A DNA stretch of 48,664 bases from an uncultured Ligilactobacillus sp. (GCA_944326135.1 CALVCU010000006.1:1-48664); one strand, 5' to 3'. Counted from the stretch's first letter, positions 18,709 through 26,695 are shown. The notes: generated by a model from the sequence alone, not told the origin. Numbers and translations are program-made.

Positions 18709-19017
18709 ATGAAAAGTCATGAAGTGCTAACACTTATTGAAGAAATTACTAGAAATGATGGTTCGCGTTATTTTGAAATATCTAATATAGTTCAAAATGG
18801 TCGTGCAGAATTAGCTGCTAATCGCGGATTTATTAAACAAGTACGAATTATACAACTAAATATTCCAAGATCTAAAAATGTAATAAAATATGAAAAATAT
18901 ATAAATCAAAATTTTGAAATGCCAAGTGAAGATTTTGATCATTTTGAAGAGTGGAAACGAACTGATGAAATGGAAAAAGTTGTAGAAAATATTTTACATG
19001 AAAATCATGTTGCTTAA
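18709..19017 (+). CDS. Small soluble protein of unknown function
   Basis: A 102-residue protein without membrane segments or signal peptide. It is mixed alpha/beta in character, with an acidic C-terminal half rich in Glu and Asp (MPSEDFDHFEEWKRTDEMEK). GTGAGGG precedes the ATG and a near-consensus promoter lies just upstream, so it is likely expressed. I recognise no domain. It sits between the small-RNA candidate and the aldolase gene, and no obvious terminator separates it from fba. Confidence 0.7.
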   Translation: MKSHEVLTLIEEITRNDGSRYFEISNIVQNGRAELAANRGFIKQVRIIQLNIPRSKNVIKYEKYINQNFEMPSEDFDHFEEWKRTDEMEKVVENILHENHVA

Positions 19018-19049
19018 TTAATGATTTTTTAGAAATTCTAAAATGTACA

Positions 19050-19079
19050 TTACATTCTTACTATAAAATGTGGTAAAAT
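19050..19079 (+). promoter_or_regulatory. Candidate promoter of fba
   Basis: TTACAT (19050-19055), an 18-base spacer and an extended -10, TGG-TAAAAT (19071-19079). Confidence 0.5.
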
Positions 19080-19086
19080 AAAGCCG

Positions 19087-19102
19087 TACTCAATAATGAG
19101 TA
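19087..19102 (+). promoter_or_regulatory. Inverted repeat in the fba leader
   Basis: TACTCA-ATAA-TGAGTA, six-base arms, directly at the predicted transcript start of fba. It could be an operator or a short 5' mRNA hairpin; no matching regulator is known to me. Confidence 0.35.
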
Positions 19103-19133
19103 ATATATGTAAACATTTTTAGGAGGCTGTTTT

Positions 19134-20000
19134 ATGTCAGTATTCGTAAACGGTAACGCAATCTACAACGATGCTCGTAAGGGTCATTATGCTGTTGGTG
19201 CGTTCAACACAAATAACTTGGAATGGACACGTGCAATTCTTCAAGCTGCTGAAGAAACAAATACACCCGTTTTAATCCAAGTATCAATGGGTGCAGCTAC
19301 ATACATGGGTGACTACAAGTTAGTTAAGAACTTAGTAGAAAATGAAATGCGTGTTATGAACATTACTGTTCCTGTAATTATGCACTTAGACCACGGTAAC
19401 TATGAAGCTGCTAAGGAATGCATTAAGTTAGGTTACTCATCAGTTATGTTTGATGGTCACGACTTACCATTCGAAGAAAACTTAGAAAAGACAAAAGAAA
19501 TTGTTAAGTTAGCTCACGAAAAAGGTATCTCAGTTGAAGCAGAAGTTGGTTCAATCGGTGGTACAGAAGATGGTATTACAGGTGCTGGTGAATTAGCTAG
19601 TGTTGAAGAAGCTAAAACAATGGCTGCTACAGGTGTTGACTACTTAGCTTGTGGTATTGGTAACATTCATGGTAAATACCCAGAAGACTGGCAAGGACTT
19701 AACTTTGAACGCTTACAAGAAATTGCTGATGCTGTAGATACACCATTAGTATTACACGGTGGTTCAGGTATTCCTCAAGAACAAATTGAAAAAGCAATTA
19801 GCATGGGTATTTCAAAAGTTAACATCAACACAGAAAACCAAATTGCATTTGCTGAAGCTACACGTAAGTACATTGAAGCAGGTAAAGACCAAGAAGGTAA
19901 AGGTTATGACCCTCGTAAATTACTTGCACCAGGTACACAAGCAATTGTTGATACAGTTAAAGAAATTATTGGTTGGCTTGGTACACCATCAATCGACTAA
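19134..20000 (+). CDS. fba: Class II fructose-bisphosphate aldolase
   Basis: It splits fructose-1,6-bisphosphate into dihydroxyacetone phosphate and glyceraldehyde-3-phosphate. The 288 residues carry the zinc site in VPVIMHLDHGNYEAAKECI, SVMFDGHDLPFEENL, the glutamate-rich VEAEVGSIGGTEDG, GNIHGKYPEDWQGLNFERL, and LHGGSGIP. Presence of this enzyme together with Pgi indicates a functional glycolytic pathway. TTTTTAGGAGG precedes the ATG, and codon choice (AAC, GAC, TTC, CGT) shows high-expression bias like enolase. Confidence 0.97.
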   Translation: MSVFVNGNAIYNDARKGHYAVGAFNTNNLEWTRAILQAAEETNTPVLIQVSMGAATYMGDYKLVKNLVENEMRVMNITVPVIMHLDHGNYEAAKECIKLGYSSVMFDGHDLPFEENLEKTKEIVKLAHEKGISVEAEVGSIGGTEDGITGAGELASVEEAKTMAATGVDYLACGIGNIHGKYPEDWQGLNFERLQEIADAVDTPLVLHGGSGIPQEQIEKAISMGISKVNINTENQIAFAEATRKYIEAGKDQEGKGYDPRKLLAPGTQAIVDTVKEIIGWLGTPSID

Positions 20001-20019
20001 TATTGATATTTTTGTATCT

Positions 20020-20054
20020 AAAAAAGAGATTGGATATTCCAATCTCTTTTTTAT
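20020..20054 (+). terminator. Terminator of fba
   Basis: A perfect 15-pair stem AAAAAAGAGATTGGA/TCCAATCTCTTTTTT with a TAT loop. It lies between converging genes and may act both ways. Confidence 0.9.
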
Positions 20055-20066
20055 TATTAAAAAATA

Positions 20067-20561
20067 CTAATTTTGATCATATTCTTTAATAAGTTTTTCG
20101 CTAATTAATTTTGAAATTACAGTTTGAATAATTAAGTTTAAAATAAAATCGTCTTTTGAAGAAATATGATTATTTAAATTTAAATTGAATTGTTTTTGGT
20201 TAATTTGAGTAATCGATTGATTAAAAAAGTTGCTAAATTTATTATAGTTTTCTTCGGGTGATTCCTTTAAAGTATTGTTTAACCAAAGTCGTATATCATC
20301 TAAAGAATATACTTGTTTTAATAATGTAATTAATATAATTGAAACAAGATGTTTTTGTGAATATTTTTTTCTATTGGGCTTTGGCATTAGATTTTTTTTA
20401 ACGTAGCTATTTACCATTGATGGGGTAATTTGACCATTAACAATAAATTCTAAGTAACGATTAGCTAAACTTACTAATTGGTCCATATAGAGTTCAATAT
20501 CTGGTAAATCTTGCCATAAAGGAAGTTTAGGGACAGAATTAACCCATTCTTCTAATTCCAT
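20067..20561 (-). CDS. DUF1836 (MerR-like HTH) putative regulator
   Basis: A 164-residue protein. Residues 40-75 (NGQITPSMVNSYVKKNLMPK, then NRKKYSQKHLVSIILI) are the characteristic MerR-like helix-turn-helix of DUF1836, and the following ITLLKQVYSLDDIRLWLNNT fits the family. Function is unstudied as far as I know; DNA binding is inferred from the fold. AAAGGA lies before the ATG. It is transcribed divergently from the hemolysin III gene, with palindromic TCTAGATAA boxes over both promoters, which suggests it may control both. Its promoter has an extended -10 at 20594-20602. Confidence 0.82.
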   Translation of the reverse strand: MELEEWVNSVPKLPLWQDLPDIELYMDQLVSLANRYLEFIVNGQITPSMVNSYVKKNLMPKPNRKKYSQKHLVSIILITLLKQVYSLDDIRLWLNNTLKESPEENYNKFSNFFNQSITQINQKQFNLNLNNHISSKDDFILNLIIQTVISKLISEKLIKEYDQN

Positions 20562-20593
20562 TTTAAAAATTCCTTTCTTTTAATTTTATTATA

Positions 20594-20622
20594 ATTATAC
20601 CATAAATAAGTAAATTCTAGAT
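20594..20622 (-). promoter_or_regulatory. Promoter of the DUF1836 gene
   Basis: On the minus strand, extended -10 TGG-TATAAT (20594-20602). The -35 position (20617-20622) coincides with a TCTAGATAA half-site. Confidence 0.5.
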
Positions 20623-20681
20623 AATTGTATTCGTTTATCAAAATCAATAACCGTTTTATCTAGACTTTATATCTAGATAAA
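20616..20681. promoter_or_regulatory. TCTAGATAA operator cluster between divergent genes
   Basis: TTTATCTAGA (20655-20664) and TCTAGATAAA (20672-20681) form a perfect 10-base inverted repeat with a 7-base spacer, ending four bases before the TATAAT of the hemolysin III gene (20685-20690). A third copy, TCTAGATAAT (20616-20625), lies over the -35 position of the DUF1836 promoter. Confidence 0.6.
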
Positions 20682-20721
20682 GTGTATAATGTAATCATAA
20701 GATGTGAAAAGGGTGATGAAA

Positions 20722-21351
20722 TTGAGTAAAAAAGAACGTCTTATGAACGAGATATTAAGTGCATTAACACATGCAGTTGGGATTGGTTTAAGTATTTGGG
20801 GACTAATTTTATTGATTTTGAAGGGAATTCATACAAATTCAAATATTGAGTTAATCTCAATGATTATTTATGGTGTATCACTTGTAATGCTATATTTATT
20901 CTCTACACTTTTTCATACTTTTTATTTTACAAAATGTAAAAGATTGTTTCAGTGTTTAGATCACTGTGGAATAAATTTATTAATCGCGGGAACATATACT
21001 CCATATTGTTTATTAGCAATTAAAGGTAAATTAGGAATATTAATTTTAATTTCAATTTGGACTTTAGCTTTTGGTGGAATAATATATCATCTATTTGCTA
21101 AAAATCGAAAACAAGTTATTGAAACAGTATTATATTTAATTATGGGATGGTTTTGTATTCTTGGTGGAAGACCATTAATTTCAAATTTAGGTTCCACAGG
21201 GAGTGCATTATTAATTTCAGGGGGAATTATTTTTACATTAGGTGCACTGATCTATAGTATAAAGAATTTAAAATTTACACATGTTATTTGGCATATTTTA
21301 GTAATGGGAGGAACAATTTGTATGTTTTTATCAATTTATATTTTTATCTAA
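20722..21351 (+). CDS. Hemolysin III / TrhA-type membrane protein (PAQR superfamily)
   Basis: About 209 residues with seven membrane helices. LMNEILSALTHAVGIGLSIWG near the start, LFSTLFHTFYF and RLFQCLDHCGINLLIAGTYTP in the middle and FTHVIWHILVMGG at the end carry the conserved Ser, His and Asp residues of the PAQR/hemolysin III fold, which may bind zinc. TrhA homologues help membrane fluidity homeostasis; the historical hemolysin name need not mean toxicity. The start is uncertain: TTG 20722 sits at good distance from AAAAGGGTGAT, while GTG 20704 and ATG 20716 are in frame upstream. TATAAT at 20685 drives it. Confidence 0.88.
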   Translation: MSKKERLMNEILSALTHAVGIGLSIWGLILLILKGIHTNSNIELISMIIYGVSLVMLYLFSTLFHTFYFTKCKRLFQCLDHCGINLLIAGTYTPYCLLAIKGKLGILILISIWTLAFGGIIYHLFAKNRKQVIETVLYLIMGWFCILGGRPLISNLGSTGSALLISGGIIFTLGALIYSIKNLKFTHVIWHILVMGGTICMFLSIYIFI

Positions 21352-21373
21352 AACAATATTAAGCAATTAATAT

Positions 21374-21388
21374 GTGTAAACGCTTGCC
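21374..21388 (+). promoter_or_regulatory. cre (CcpA) box upstream of the ArsR gene
   Basis: GTGTAAACGCTTGCC: the core TGTAAACGCTTGCC misses the cre consensus only at the last base. It lies 58 bases before the ArsR gene. Confidence 0.6.
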
Positions 21389-21445
21389 GTCATTTATCGA
21401 AAATGCTACTCTATAACTAGAGTCAGGTTTTGAAAGAAGTGGGGA

Positions 21446-21784
21446 ATGATGGTAACTAAAAGATTTAATAAACAGCAAGAAGCAGCAGTTAAGTCATTTG
21501 AAAGTAATTTCAATATTATGCATGCTTTAGCTGATAAAAATCGGCAAAGAATTATTGTATTATTAGCACATCATCTAGATGATGGTTTGACGGTTACAGC
21601 AATTACTGAAAATATGGCAATTACTCAACCAGCTGTATCACATCATTTAAAAATTTTGCGTGATGCTGGAATTGTGTCTTTTCGGAAAAGAGGATTGCAA
21701 AGCATGTATTATCTGACTCTAAAAGAGCCGCTTAAAGATCTTGAAAAGTCATTAAAAGATTTGCGAACAAAATTTGAATGTTAA
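21446..21784 (+). CDS. ArsR/SmtB-family transcriptional regulator
   Basis: A 112-residue winged-helix regulator. The helix-turn-helix is TVTAITENMAITQPAVSHHLKILRD (about 50-74), preceded by ALADKNRQRIIVLLAHH and followed by the beta-wing GIVSFRKRGLQSMYYLTL. The usual metal cysteine pair (CxC in the recognition helix) is absent; the only cysteine is the last residue, so it may sense something other than arsenic or cadmium. GAAGTGGGG precedes the ATG. A cre box lies upstream and a terminator downstream, so it is a single-gene unit. Its targets are unknown. Confidence 0.9.
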   Translation: MMVTKRFNKQQEAAVKSFESNFNIMHALADKNRQRIIVLLAHHLDDGLTVTAITENMAITQPAVSHHLKILRDAGIVSFRKRGLQSMYYLTLKEPLKDLEKSLKDLRTKFEC

Positions 21785-21802
21785 TGAATATAATTATTTT
21801 TG

Positions 21803-21837
21803 TGGTAAACTACATTTATTGTGGTTTACCATTTTTT
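21803..21837 (+). terminator. Terminator of the ArsR gene
   Basis: TGGTAAAC/GTTTACCA stem with a 13-base loop and six T. Confidence 0.75.
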
Positions 21838-21867
21838 ATTTAAAAATGAAGGGAGATGAAATGGAAG

Positions 21868-22515
21868 ATGAAATATTATGCAGTTAAACGCGGAAGAATT
21901 CCTGGAATATATGAAAATTGGCAAGAATGTCAAAAGCAAATTACTAAATTTCCTGATGCAGAATTTAAGAGTTTTTCTAATATTAATGAAGCAAAGGAAT
22001 ATTTAGAAAAAAAAGCATCACAAGATATTTGGAAAGAGCCTGATATATTATTGTTTTCAGATGGTGGTTCAAGAAACCATGGAAATTATAAAGGCGGTCA
22101 TGTTAAAGAAGATGATAAAGCTGCATGGGCATTTTTGATCCATAGGGGCACACATAATGTTCGGGGAACAGGTGGAGAGTTTGGAGCTACTAATAATAGA
22201 ATGGAATTAATGGCATTAAGAAATTCATTGATGATAATAGGAAGAAGAAAATGGAACAATGAAAAAATTAATGCGATACTAGATTCGAAATATGTTTTAG
22301 ATGCAATAAGAAATGGTTGGCTAGAGTCATGGTATAAGAATGGTTGGAAAAAATCAAATGGAAAAGAAGTTATTAATGTAGATTTATGGAAAGATATTTA
22401 TAATTTATTAAAGTATTTTCCTAATTTAAAATTTCAGTGGACAAAAGGTCATGCTGATAATAAAGGAAATAACATTGTTGATAAATTATTAAATGAGACA
22501 ATGGATAAAATGTGA
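21868..22515 (+). CDS. Ribonuclease HI with N-terminal hybrid-binding (viroplasmin) domain
   Basis: It cleaves RNA in RNA-DNA hybrids. Residues 1-50 (MKYYAVKRGRIPGIYENWQE, then FKSFSNINEAKEYL) form the hybrid-binding domain seen in eukaryotic-type RNase H1. The catalytic domain has the DEDD set: FSDGGSRNHG, NNRMELMAL, LDSKYVLDA, and KGHADNKGNNIVDKL. 215 residues from ATG 21868. An in-frame ATG at 21856 adds four residues, but AGGGAG abuts it too closely. An eight-codon frame (21861-21887) with better spacing to that ribosome site overlaps the start, so translation initiation here is ambiguous. Confidence 0.9.
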   Translation: MKYYAVKRGRIPGIYENWQECQKQITKFPDAEFKSFSNINEAKEYLEKKASQDIWKEPDILLFSDGGSRNHGNYKGGHVKEDDKAAWAFLIHRGTHNVRGTGGEFGATNNRMELMALRNSLMIIGRRKWNNEKINAILDSKYVLDAIRNGWLESWYKNGWKKSNGKEVINVDLWKDIYNLLKYFPNLKFQWTKGHADNKGNNIVDKLLNETMDKM

Positions 22516-22613
22516 TTTCTATAAACAGCATTTTTATGAATTTTGTTGATTGAAAATCATTTTGTAACAGTTATAATAAATATGAATTAAAGAGTAAGGG
22601 TTGTAGCTATCAT

Positions 22614-23982
22614 ATGAAAAAGAAATATATTTTTATTACAGTGATTAGTGTTATTTTAATTGGTGGAACTATTACTTACCAAGCAAAACATTTTAATAAA
22701 GGGATTTCAATCGATGGAGTTGATGTTGGTGGGCTTACAGCAGAACAAGCTGCTAAAAAATTACAACAAGCTAAATTTACTAATAATGTTTATTTAGATG
22801 GGAAACTTTTTGTTCAAGGAAAAGCATCCTCAAGTAATTATAATAAAAGTGATAATGAAAAAAATAAAGCAAGCCTTGAAGGATCAATTTACAGTTTTTC
22901 CAATGCATAAAGATAAAAATTTTAGTATTTTAAAACAAAACAATCAATATCGAACATCTGAGTTAAAAAATGCAGTTGAACAGAAACTTAATAATGAAAA
23001 TCAATCACGAAAGCCTTCACAAGATGCATATGCAGAGTTAAGTGATGGGCAAGTTAAAGTAATTAATGCTCAACAGGGTGATCGTTATAACGTGAAACAA
23101 ATGATGAAACAATATAATAAGCAACTTAACAACGATAGTATTAAGTTAAAAGCTGTTATTGATAAACCATTAAGTGAAACGAGTCAAAAAGTACAAAACG
23201 AAAAAAGCAAATTAGAAAAATTGGCAAATGCCACTGTTGATTACAAAGTGGAAAACCAAATATATCAATTGAAAGCATCAGATATGATTAATTCTGCAAA
23301 ATATAAAAATGGAAAATATGAAATTGATTCGCAAAACTTAAAAAATAAAATTGATCAGATAAATAATGAAAAGGCCACTTTAAATAAAAAATTTAAATTC
23401 AAAACCACTTCAGGAAAAGAAATTGAAGTTCAAGGTAAAACATATGGATGGGCTTTATCAACTAATTTAGCTGAAAAAAGCATTATTAATGCATTTAAAA
23501 ACGGAACAAAAGAATTGAATGCAGAAAATGATATTTATGGTGTTGGTTATAACGAAAATGGGACAGGATATGGTGTAACTTCAAATGACGGAATTGGAGA
23601 TACATATGCTGAACTTTCTCTTTCAGATCAACATGCATGGTTTTATAAAGATGGTAAGTTAGTTGCAGATGTAGATGTTGTTACTGGAGATGTAAAAACA
23701 AAAGCAGAGACACCAAAGGGCGTATATTATATTATGTATAAAGAATCACCATCAACATTGAAGGGAACACATCCTGATGGATCAAAATATGAATGTAAAG
23801 TAACTTATTGGGCACAATTTACAAATGATGGATGTGGTTTCCACGATGCAAGTTGGCGAACAAACTGGGCTAAAGATGCCTATTTAACTGAAGGTTCTAA
23901 CGGATGTGCTAATATTAAACCTGCAGAAATGAAAAAGGTTTATGATGCACTATCTGTAAATGAACCAGTTATTGTGTATTAA
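22614..23982 (+). pseudogene. L,D-transpeptidase (YkuD), frame broken at an A7 run
   Basis: The intact product would be about 455 residues: N-terminal membrane anchor (4-22), a region containing SIDGVDVGGLTAEQAAKKLQ, a peptidoglycan-binding-type domain, and a YkuD catalytic domain with HAWFYKDGKL, GCGFHDASWRTNW and GSNGCANI (catalytic Cys in SNGC). Such enzymes make 3-3 crosslinks or attach molecules to peptidoglycan. The first frame (22614-22910) continues as family sequence only to DNEK; the family sequence then resumes as IKQALKDQFTVFP in the +1 frame, which stays open to 23982. The switch coincides with seven A at 22858-22864; removing one A restores one frame. Real mutation, slippage or sequencing error are all possible. 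Confidence 0.8.
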
Positions 23983-24049
23983 TTATTTAAATAAGCAGTT
24001 GATTTTGAATTTCAAATTTGTTGTGTTAAGATATTAATGTAACGAATTT

Positions 24050-24414
24050 GGGGATGTTTAGGATTCGACAGGTATAGGTTGAGCCTAAACTGCGTTTAGT
24101 AGGTTGCGTCTACTTTAAAACGCTCAGTTAAATATAACTGCAAAAAATAACAATAACTCATACGCTTTAGCTGCCTAAACGCAGTGAGCGTATAATCTTG
24201 ATTAATATCGTCCATGTATTAGTTAAGGTTTTATATGTAGTGGACTACGTTGCTAATTGCAACCTGAGATTAGCAAAAGAGACTTTCGGGTTAGCTAATA
24301 ACAACTGCCATGTTGCACGGCGAGGTTATTAGTGAATTTTAAATAGTGCAACTATGAACGTAGATGTTTAGGTGGCAATATGCTTGGACGCGGGTTCAAT
24401 TCCCGCCATCTCCA
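24050..24414 (+). ncRNA. ssrA: tmRNA (transfer-messenger RNA)
   Basis: The 5' end GGGGATGTTTAGGATTCGAC and 3' end GGTTCAATTCCCGCCATCTCC form the tRNA-like acceptor and T arms; GGGGATG pairs with CATCTCC. The tag frame runs from GCA 24140 to TAA 24176-24178 and encodes AKNNNNSYALAA, a degradation tag of lactobacillus type. The encoded sequence stops at discriminator A 24414 followed by TAT, so CCA must be added after transcription. It acts with SmpB (4742) to rescue stalled ribosomes. Confidence 0.97.
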
Positions 24415-24420
24415 TATAGG

Positions 24421-24467
24421 GCTGAAGGTATGAGGATAGTGATTACTATTTTCCTTCAGCTTTTTTT
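24421..24467 (+). terminator. Terminator of ssrA
   Basis: GCTGAAGG/CCTTCAGC stem with an inner ATAGT/ACTAT hairpin and seven T. Confidence 0.85.
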
Positions 24468-24488
24468 ATTAGATTGTAGGTGAATATA

Positions 24489-25205
24489 TTGAAAATATTA
24501 ATGGTAGAAGATAACAAATCTGTTTGTGAAATGATGTCAATGTTCTTTGAAAAAGAAGGTTGGGACGCTATATATGCATATGATGGAAAAGATGCATTAG
24601 TTAAATTTAATGAAGATCCTAAAAGTTGGGATATGATTACGTTGGATTTAAATTTACCCGAAATGGATGGAATGCAGGTAAATGCTGAAATTAGAAAAGT
24701 ATCAAAAACAGTTCCAATTATCATTTTAACAGCAAGAGATTCAGAAAGTGATCAAGTTTTAGGTTTGGAAATGGGAGCAGATGATTATGTAGTAAAACCA
24801 TTTTCACCAATTACATTGATTGCAAGAATGAAGGCTTTATATAGAAGAGCTAATTTAGTTAATAATGAAGAAAACGAAGAAGAAAAAAATGAAAAATATG
24901 ATATTGTAACTGATCATTTGAAACTAAGTACAAAAACGCGTGAAGTTTATTTGGATGATAAACCATTAAATAATTTAACACCAAAGGAATTTGATTTACT
25001 TAAAACTTTAGCTCAAAAACCTCGACAAGTTTTTTCTCGTGAACAACTATTGCAATTAGTTTGGGATTATGAATATTATGGCGATGAAAGAACCGTTGAT
25101 GCTCATATTAAAAAAATTAGACAAAAAATTGAAAAGGTCGGACCTCAAGTTATTCAAACAGTTTGGGGTGTCGGTTATAAATTTGATGATTCAGAGGTAG
25201 ATTAA
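24489..25205 (+). CDS. OmpR-family response regulator
   Basis: Cytoplasmic two-component regulator, 238 residues. The receiver domain shows acidic ED (7-8), the phosphorylated Asp53 in ITLDLNLPEMDG, the Thr of ILTARD and the Lys of VVKPFSP. The C-terminal winged helix (about 140-235) contains LTPKEFDLLKTLAQ, FSREQLLQLVWDY, RTVDAHIKKIRQKI and VWGVGYKF. I start at TTG 24489, six bases after TAGGTGA; GTG 24480 lies inside that site. It overlaps the kinase gene by one base (TAATG). Its targets are not visible here. Confidence 0.94.
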   Translation: MKILMVEDNKSVCEMMSMFFEKEGWDAIYAYDGKDALVKFNEDPKSWDMITLDLNLPEMDGMQVNAEIRKVSKTVPIIILTARDSESDQVLGLEMGADDYVVKPFSPITLIARMKALYRRANLVNNEENEEEKNEKYDIVTDHLKLSTKTREVYLDDKPLNNLTPKEFDLLKTLAQKPRQVFSREQLLQLVWDYEYYGDERTVDAHIKKIRQKIEKVGPQVIQTVWGVGYKFDDSEVD

Positions 25206-26692
25206 TGAAGTTCAAATTTAAGCTTTTGTATCAACAAATGCTCATGTTTTTTGTTATGATTCTATGTTTTTTGACAATTGTAGGGGTTTCATTATTTCAT
25301 TTAACCAAGGAAAGTGTATATCAAGATTCGTGGAATCGAATGGAAGGATATGCTCAGAGTATTCGAAAAAATGCTTTAAAATTAACTACAAATGAAAATG
25401 GGCAAACAGAAATTACTTTAGATGCACAGGAGCTTCAAAATAGCGAATTAGTGTTAGAAAATAGTGATGTCCATTTTACTATTTATACTTCAAGAAATCA
25501 GATTTTGTATCCTCAATATGGATTCAAATCTAAAATTTCTAAAAGTGATTGGGAGAAATTAGAAAATGGTGAAATTTTAAAGCGACGTGATGATTTAGGT
25601 GGAATGGGGCATGTTGGGAAAAAATCTCCACATCTCGATCCCGACCATATGCTTACAAAGCATCGAATGACAGATATATTTATGCCATGTTTTGATGTCA
25701 ATGGACAATTAGTAGCCGTTATTTCAGTTGCTTCTGCTGTTTCTAATGTACATAATGATTTTGAAAAAATGAAACAGAATTTATTAGTTGCATTATTAAT
25801 TTGTGCAATTATTGGGGCATTTATCAGTTATATTATTGCTCATTACATTACAAAGAGAATTAAAAAAATGCAACTTGCTACAAGACAAGTTGCAGATGGT
25901 AATTTCAATGTACAAATAGAACATGGTGATCATGATGAATTAGATGAACTTGCGAAAGATTTTAATCAAATGGCAAAATCTTTAAAGTCATCTAATGAAG
26001 AGATTAAAAGACAAGAGCAACGGCGGAAGGAATTTTTTGCAAATGCAGCTCATGAGATGAGGACTCCATTAACTACAATAAATGGAATATTGGAAGGATT
26101 AAAGTATGATGCTATTCCTGAAAGTAAGAAAAAAGAAAGTATTGATTTAATGCATAATGAAACTAAGCGATTGATTCGTTTAGTAAATGAAAATTTAGAC
26201 TATGAACGAATTCGTTCGGGACAATTGAAGTTAAATCGGACATCATTTAATGCTGTGGAATCAATACAGAAAATTGTAAAACAGTTAACGCCTAAAGCTA
26301 AAAATGAAAATGATAAATTTGTTATTAATGCAGAACCAAGAGTCATGGTTTATGCTGATTATGATCGATTTGTACAAATTTTTTATAATATTATTCAAAA
26401 TGCAATTCAATTTACAAATGATGGTAAGATTACGATAGACATAAAGAATTGTAAAAATGAAAAGGGAACTTTAATTTCTGTATCAGATACAGGGATTGGA
26501 ATGAGTCAAGATCAGTTAGATAATATTTGGGAAAGATATTATAAAGCAGATCAGTCGAGAGTGCAAACTAAGGGTGAGTCTGGATTAGGACTTGCAATAG
26601 TTCACCAATTAATTCAACAACATCATGGGAAAATTGAAGTAACAAGTAAAGAAGGAAAAGGAACAACGTTTAAGTTATTTTTCCCTTCGTAA
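25205..26692 (+). CDS. Sensor histidine kinase
   Basis: Membrane kinase of 495 residues partnering the regulator just upstream. Helix 1 (11-33) and helix 2 (192-215) enclose an extracellular sensor of about 155 residues; HAMP follows (about 213-265), then the HisKA domain with phospho-acceptor His283 in NAAHEMRTPL, and the ATPase domain with N box NIIQNAIQF, SVSDTGIGMS, WERYYKAD and GESGLGLAIVHQ. The sensor loop carries an unusual cluster of His, Met and Asp at residues 134-155 (H136, H143, H148, H153 with M134, M149, M155), which could bind metal. The signal is otherwise unknown. Confidence 0.94.
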   Translation: MKFKFKLLYQQMLMFFVMILCFLTIVGVSLFHLTKESVYQDSWNRMEGYAQSIRKNALKLTTNENGQTEITLDAQELQNSELVLENSDVHFTIYTSRNQILYPQYGFKSKISKSDWEKLENGEILKRRDDLGGMGHVGKKSPHLDPDHMLTKHRMTDIFMPCFDVNGQLVAVISVASAVSNVHNDFEKMKQNLLVALLICAIIGAFISYIIAHYITKRIKKMQLATRQVADGNFNVQIEHGDHDELDELAKDFNQMAKSLKSSNEEIKRQEQRRKEFFANAAHEMRTPLTTINGILEGLKYDAIPESKKKESIDLMHNETKRLIRLVNENLDYERIRSGQLKLNRTSFNAVESIQKIVKQLTPKAKNENDKFVINAEPRVMVYADYDRFVQIFYNIIQNAIQFTNDGKITIDIKNCKNEKGTLISVSDTGIGMSQDQLDNIWERYYKADQSRVQTKGESGLGLAIVHQLIQQHHGKIEVTSKEGKGTTFKLFFPS

Positions 26693-26695
26693 AAT

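Noticed and set aside
19759-20070. Open frame overlapping the end of fba in another frame
   Set aside because: Lys/Leu/Gln-rich shadow inside a conserved gene; it runs through the fba terminator.
24380-24480. Integration site for a genomic island at the tmRNA 3' end
   Set aside because: No integrase and no direct repeat of the 3' end downstream; a normal terminator and a two-component operon follow.
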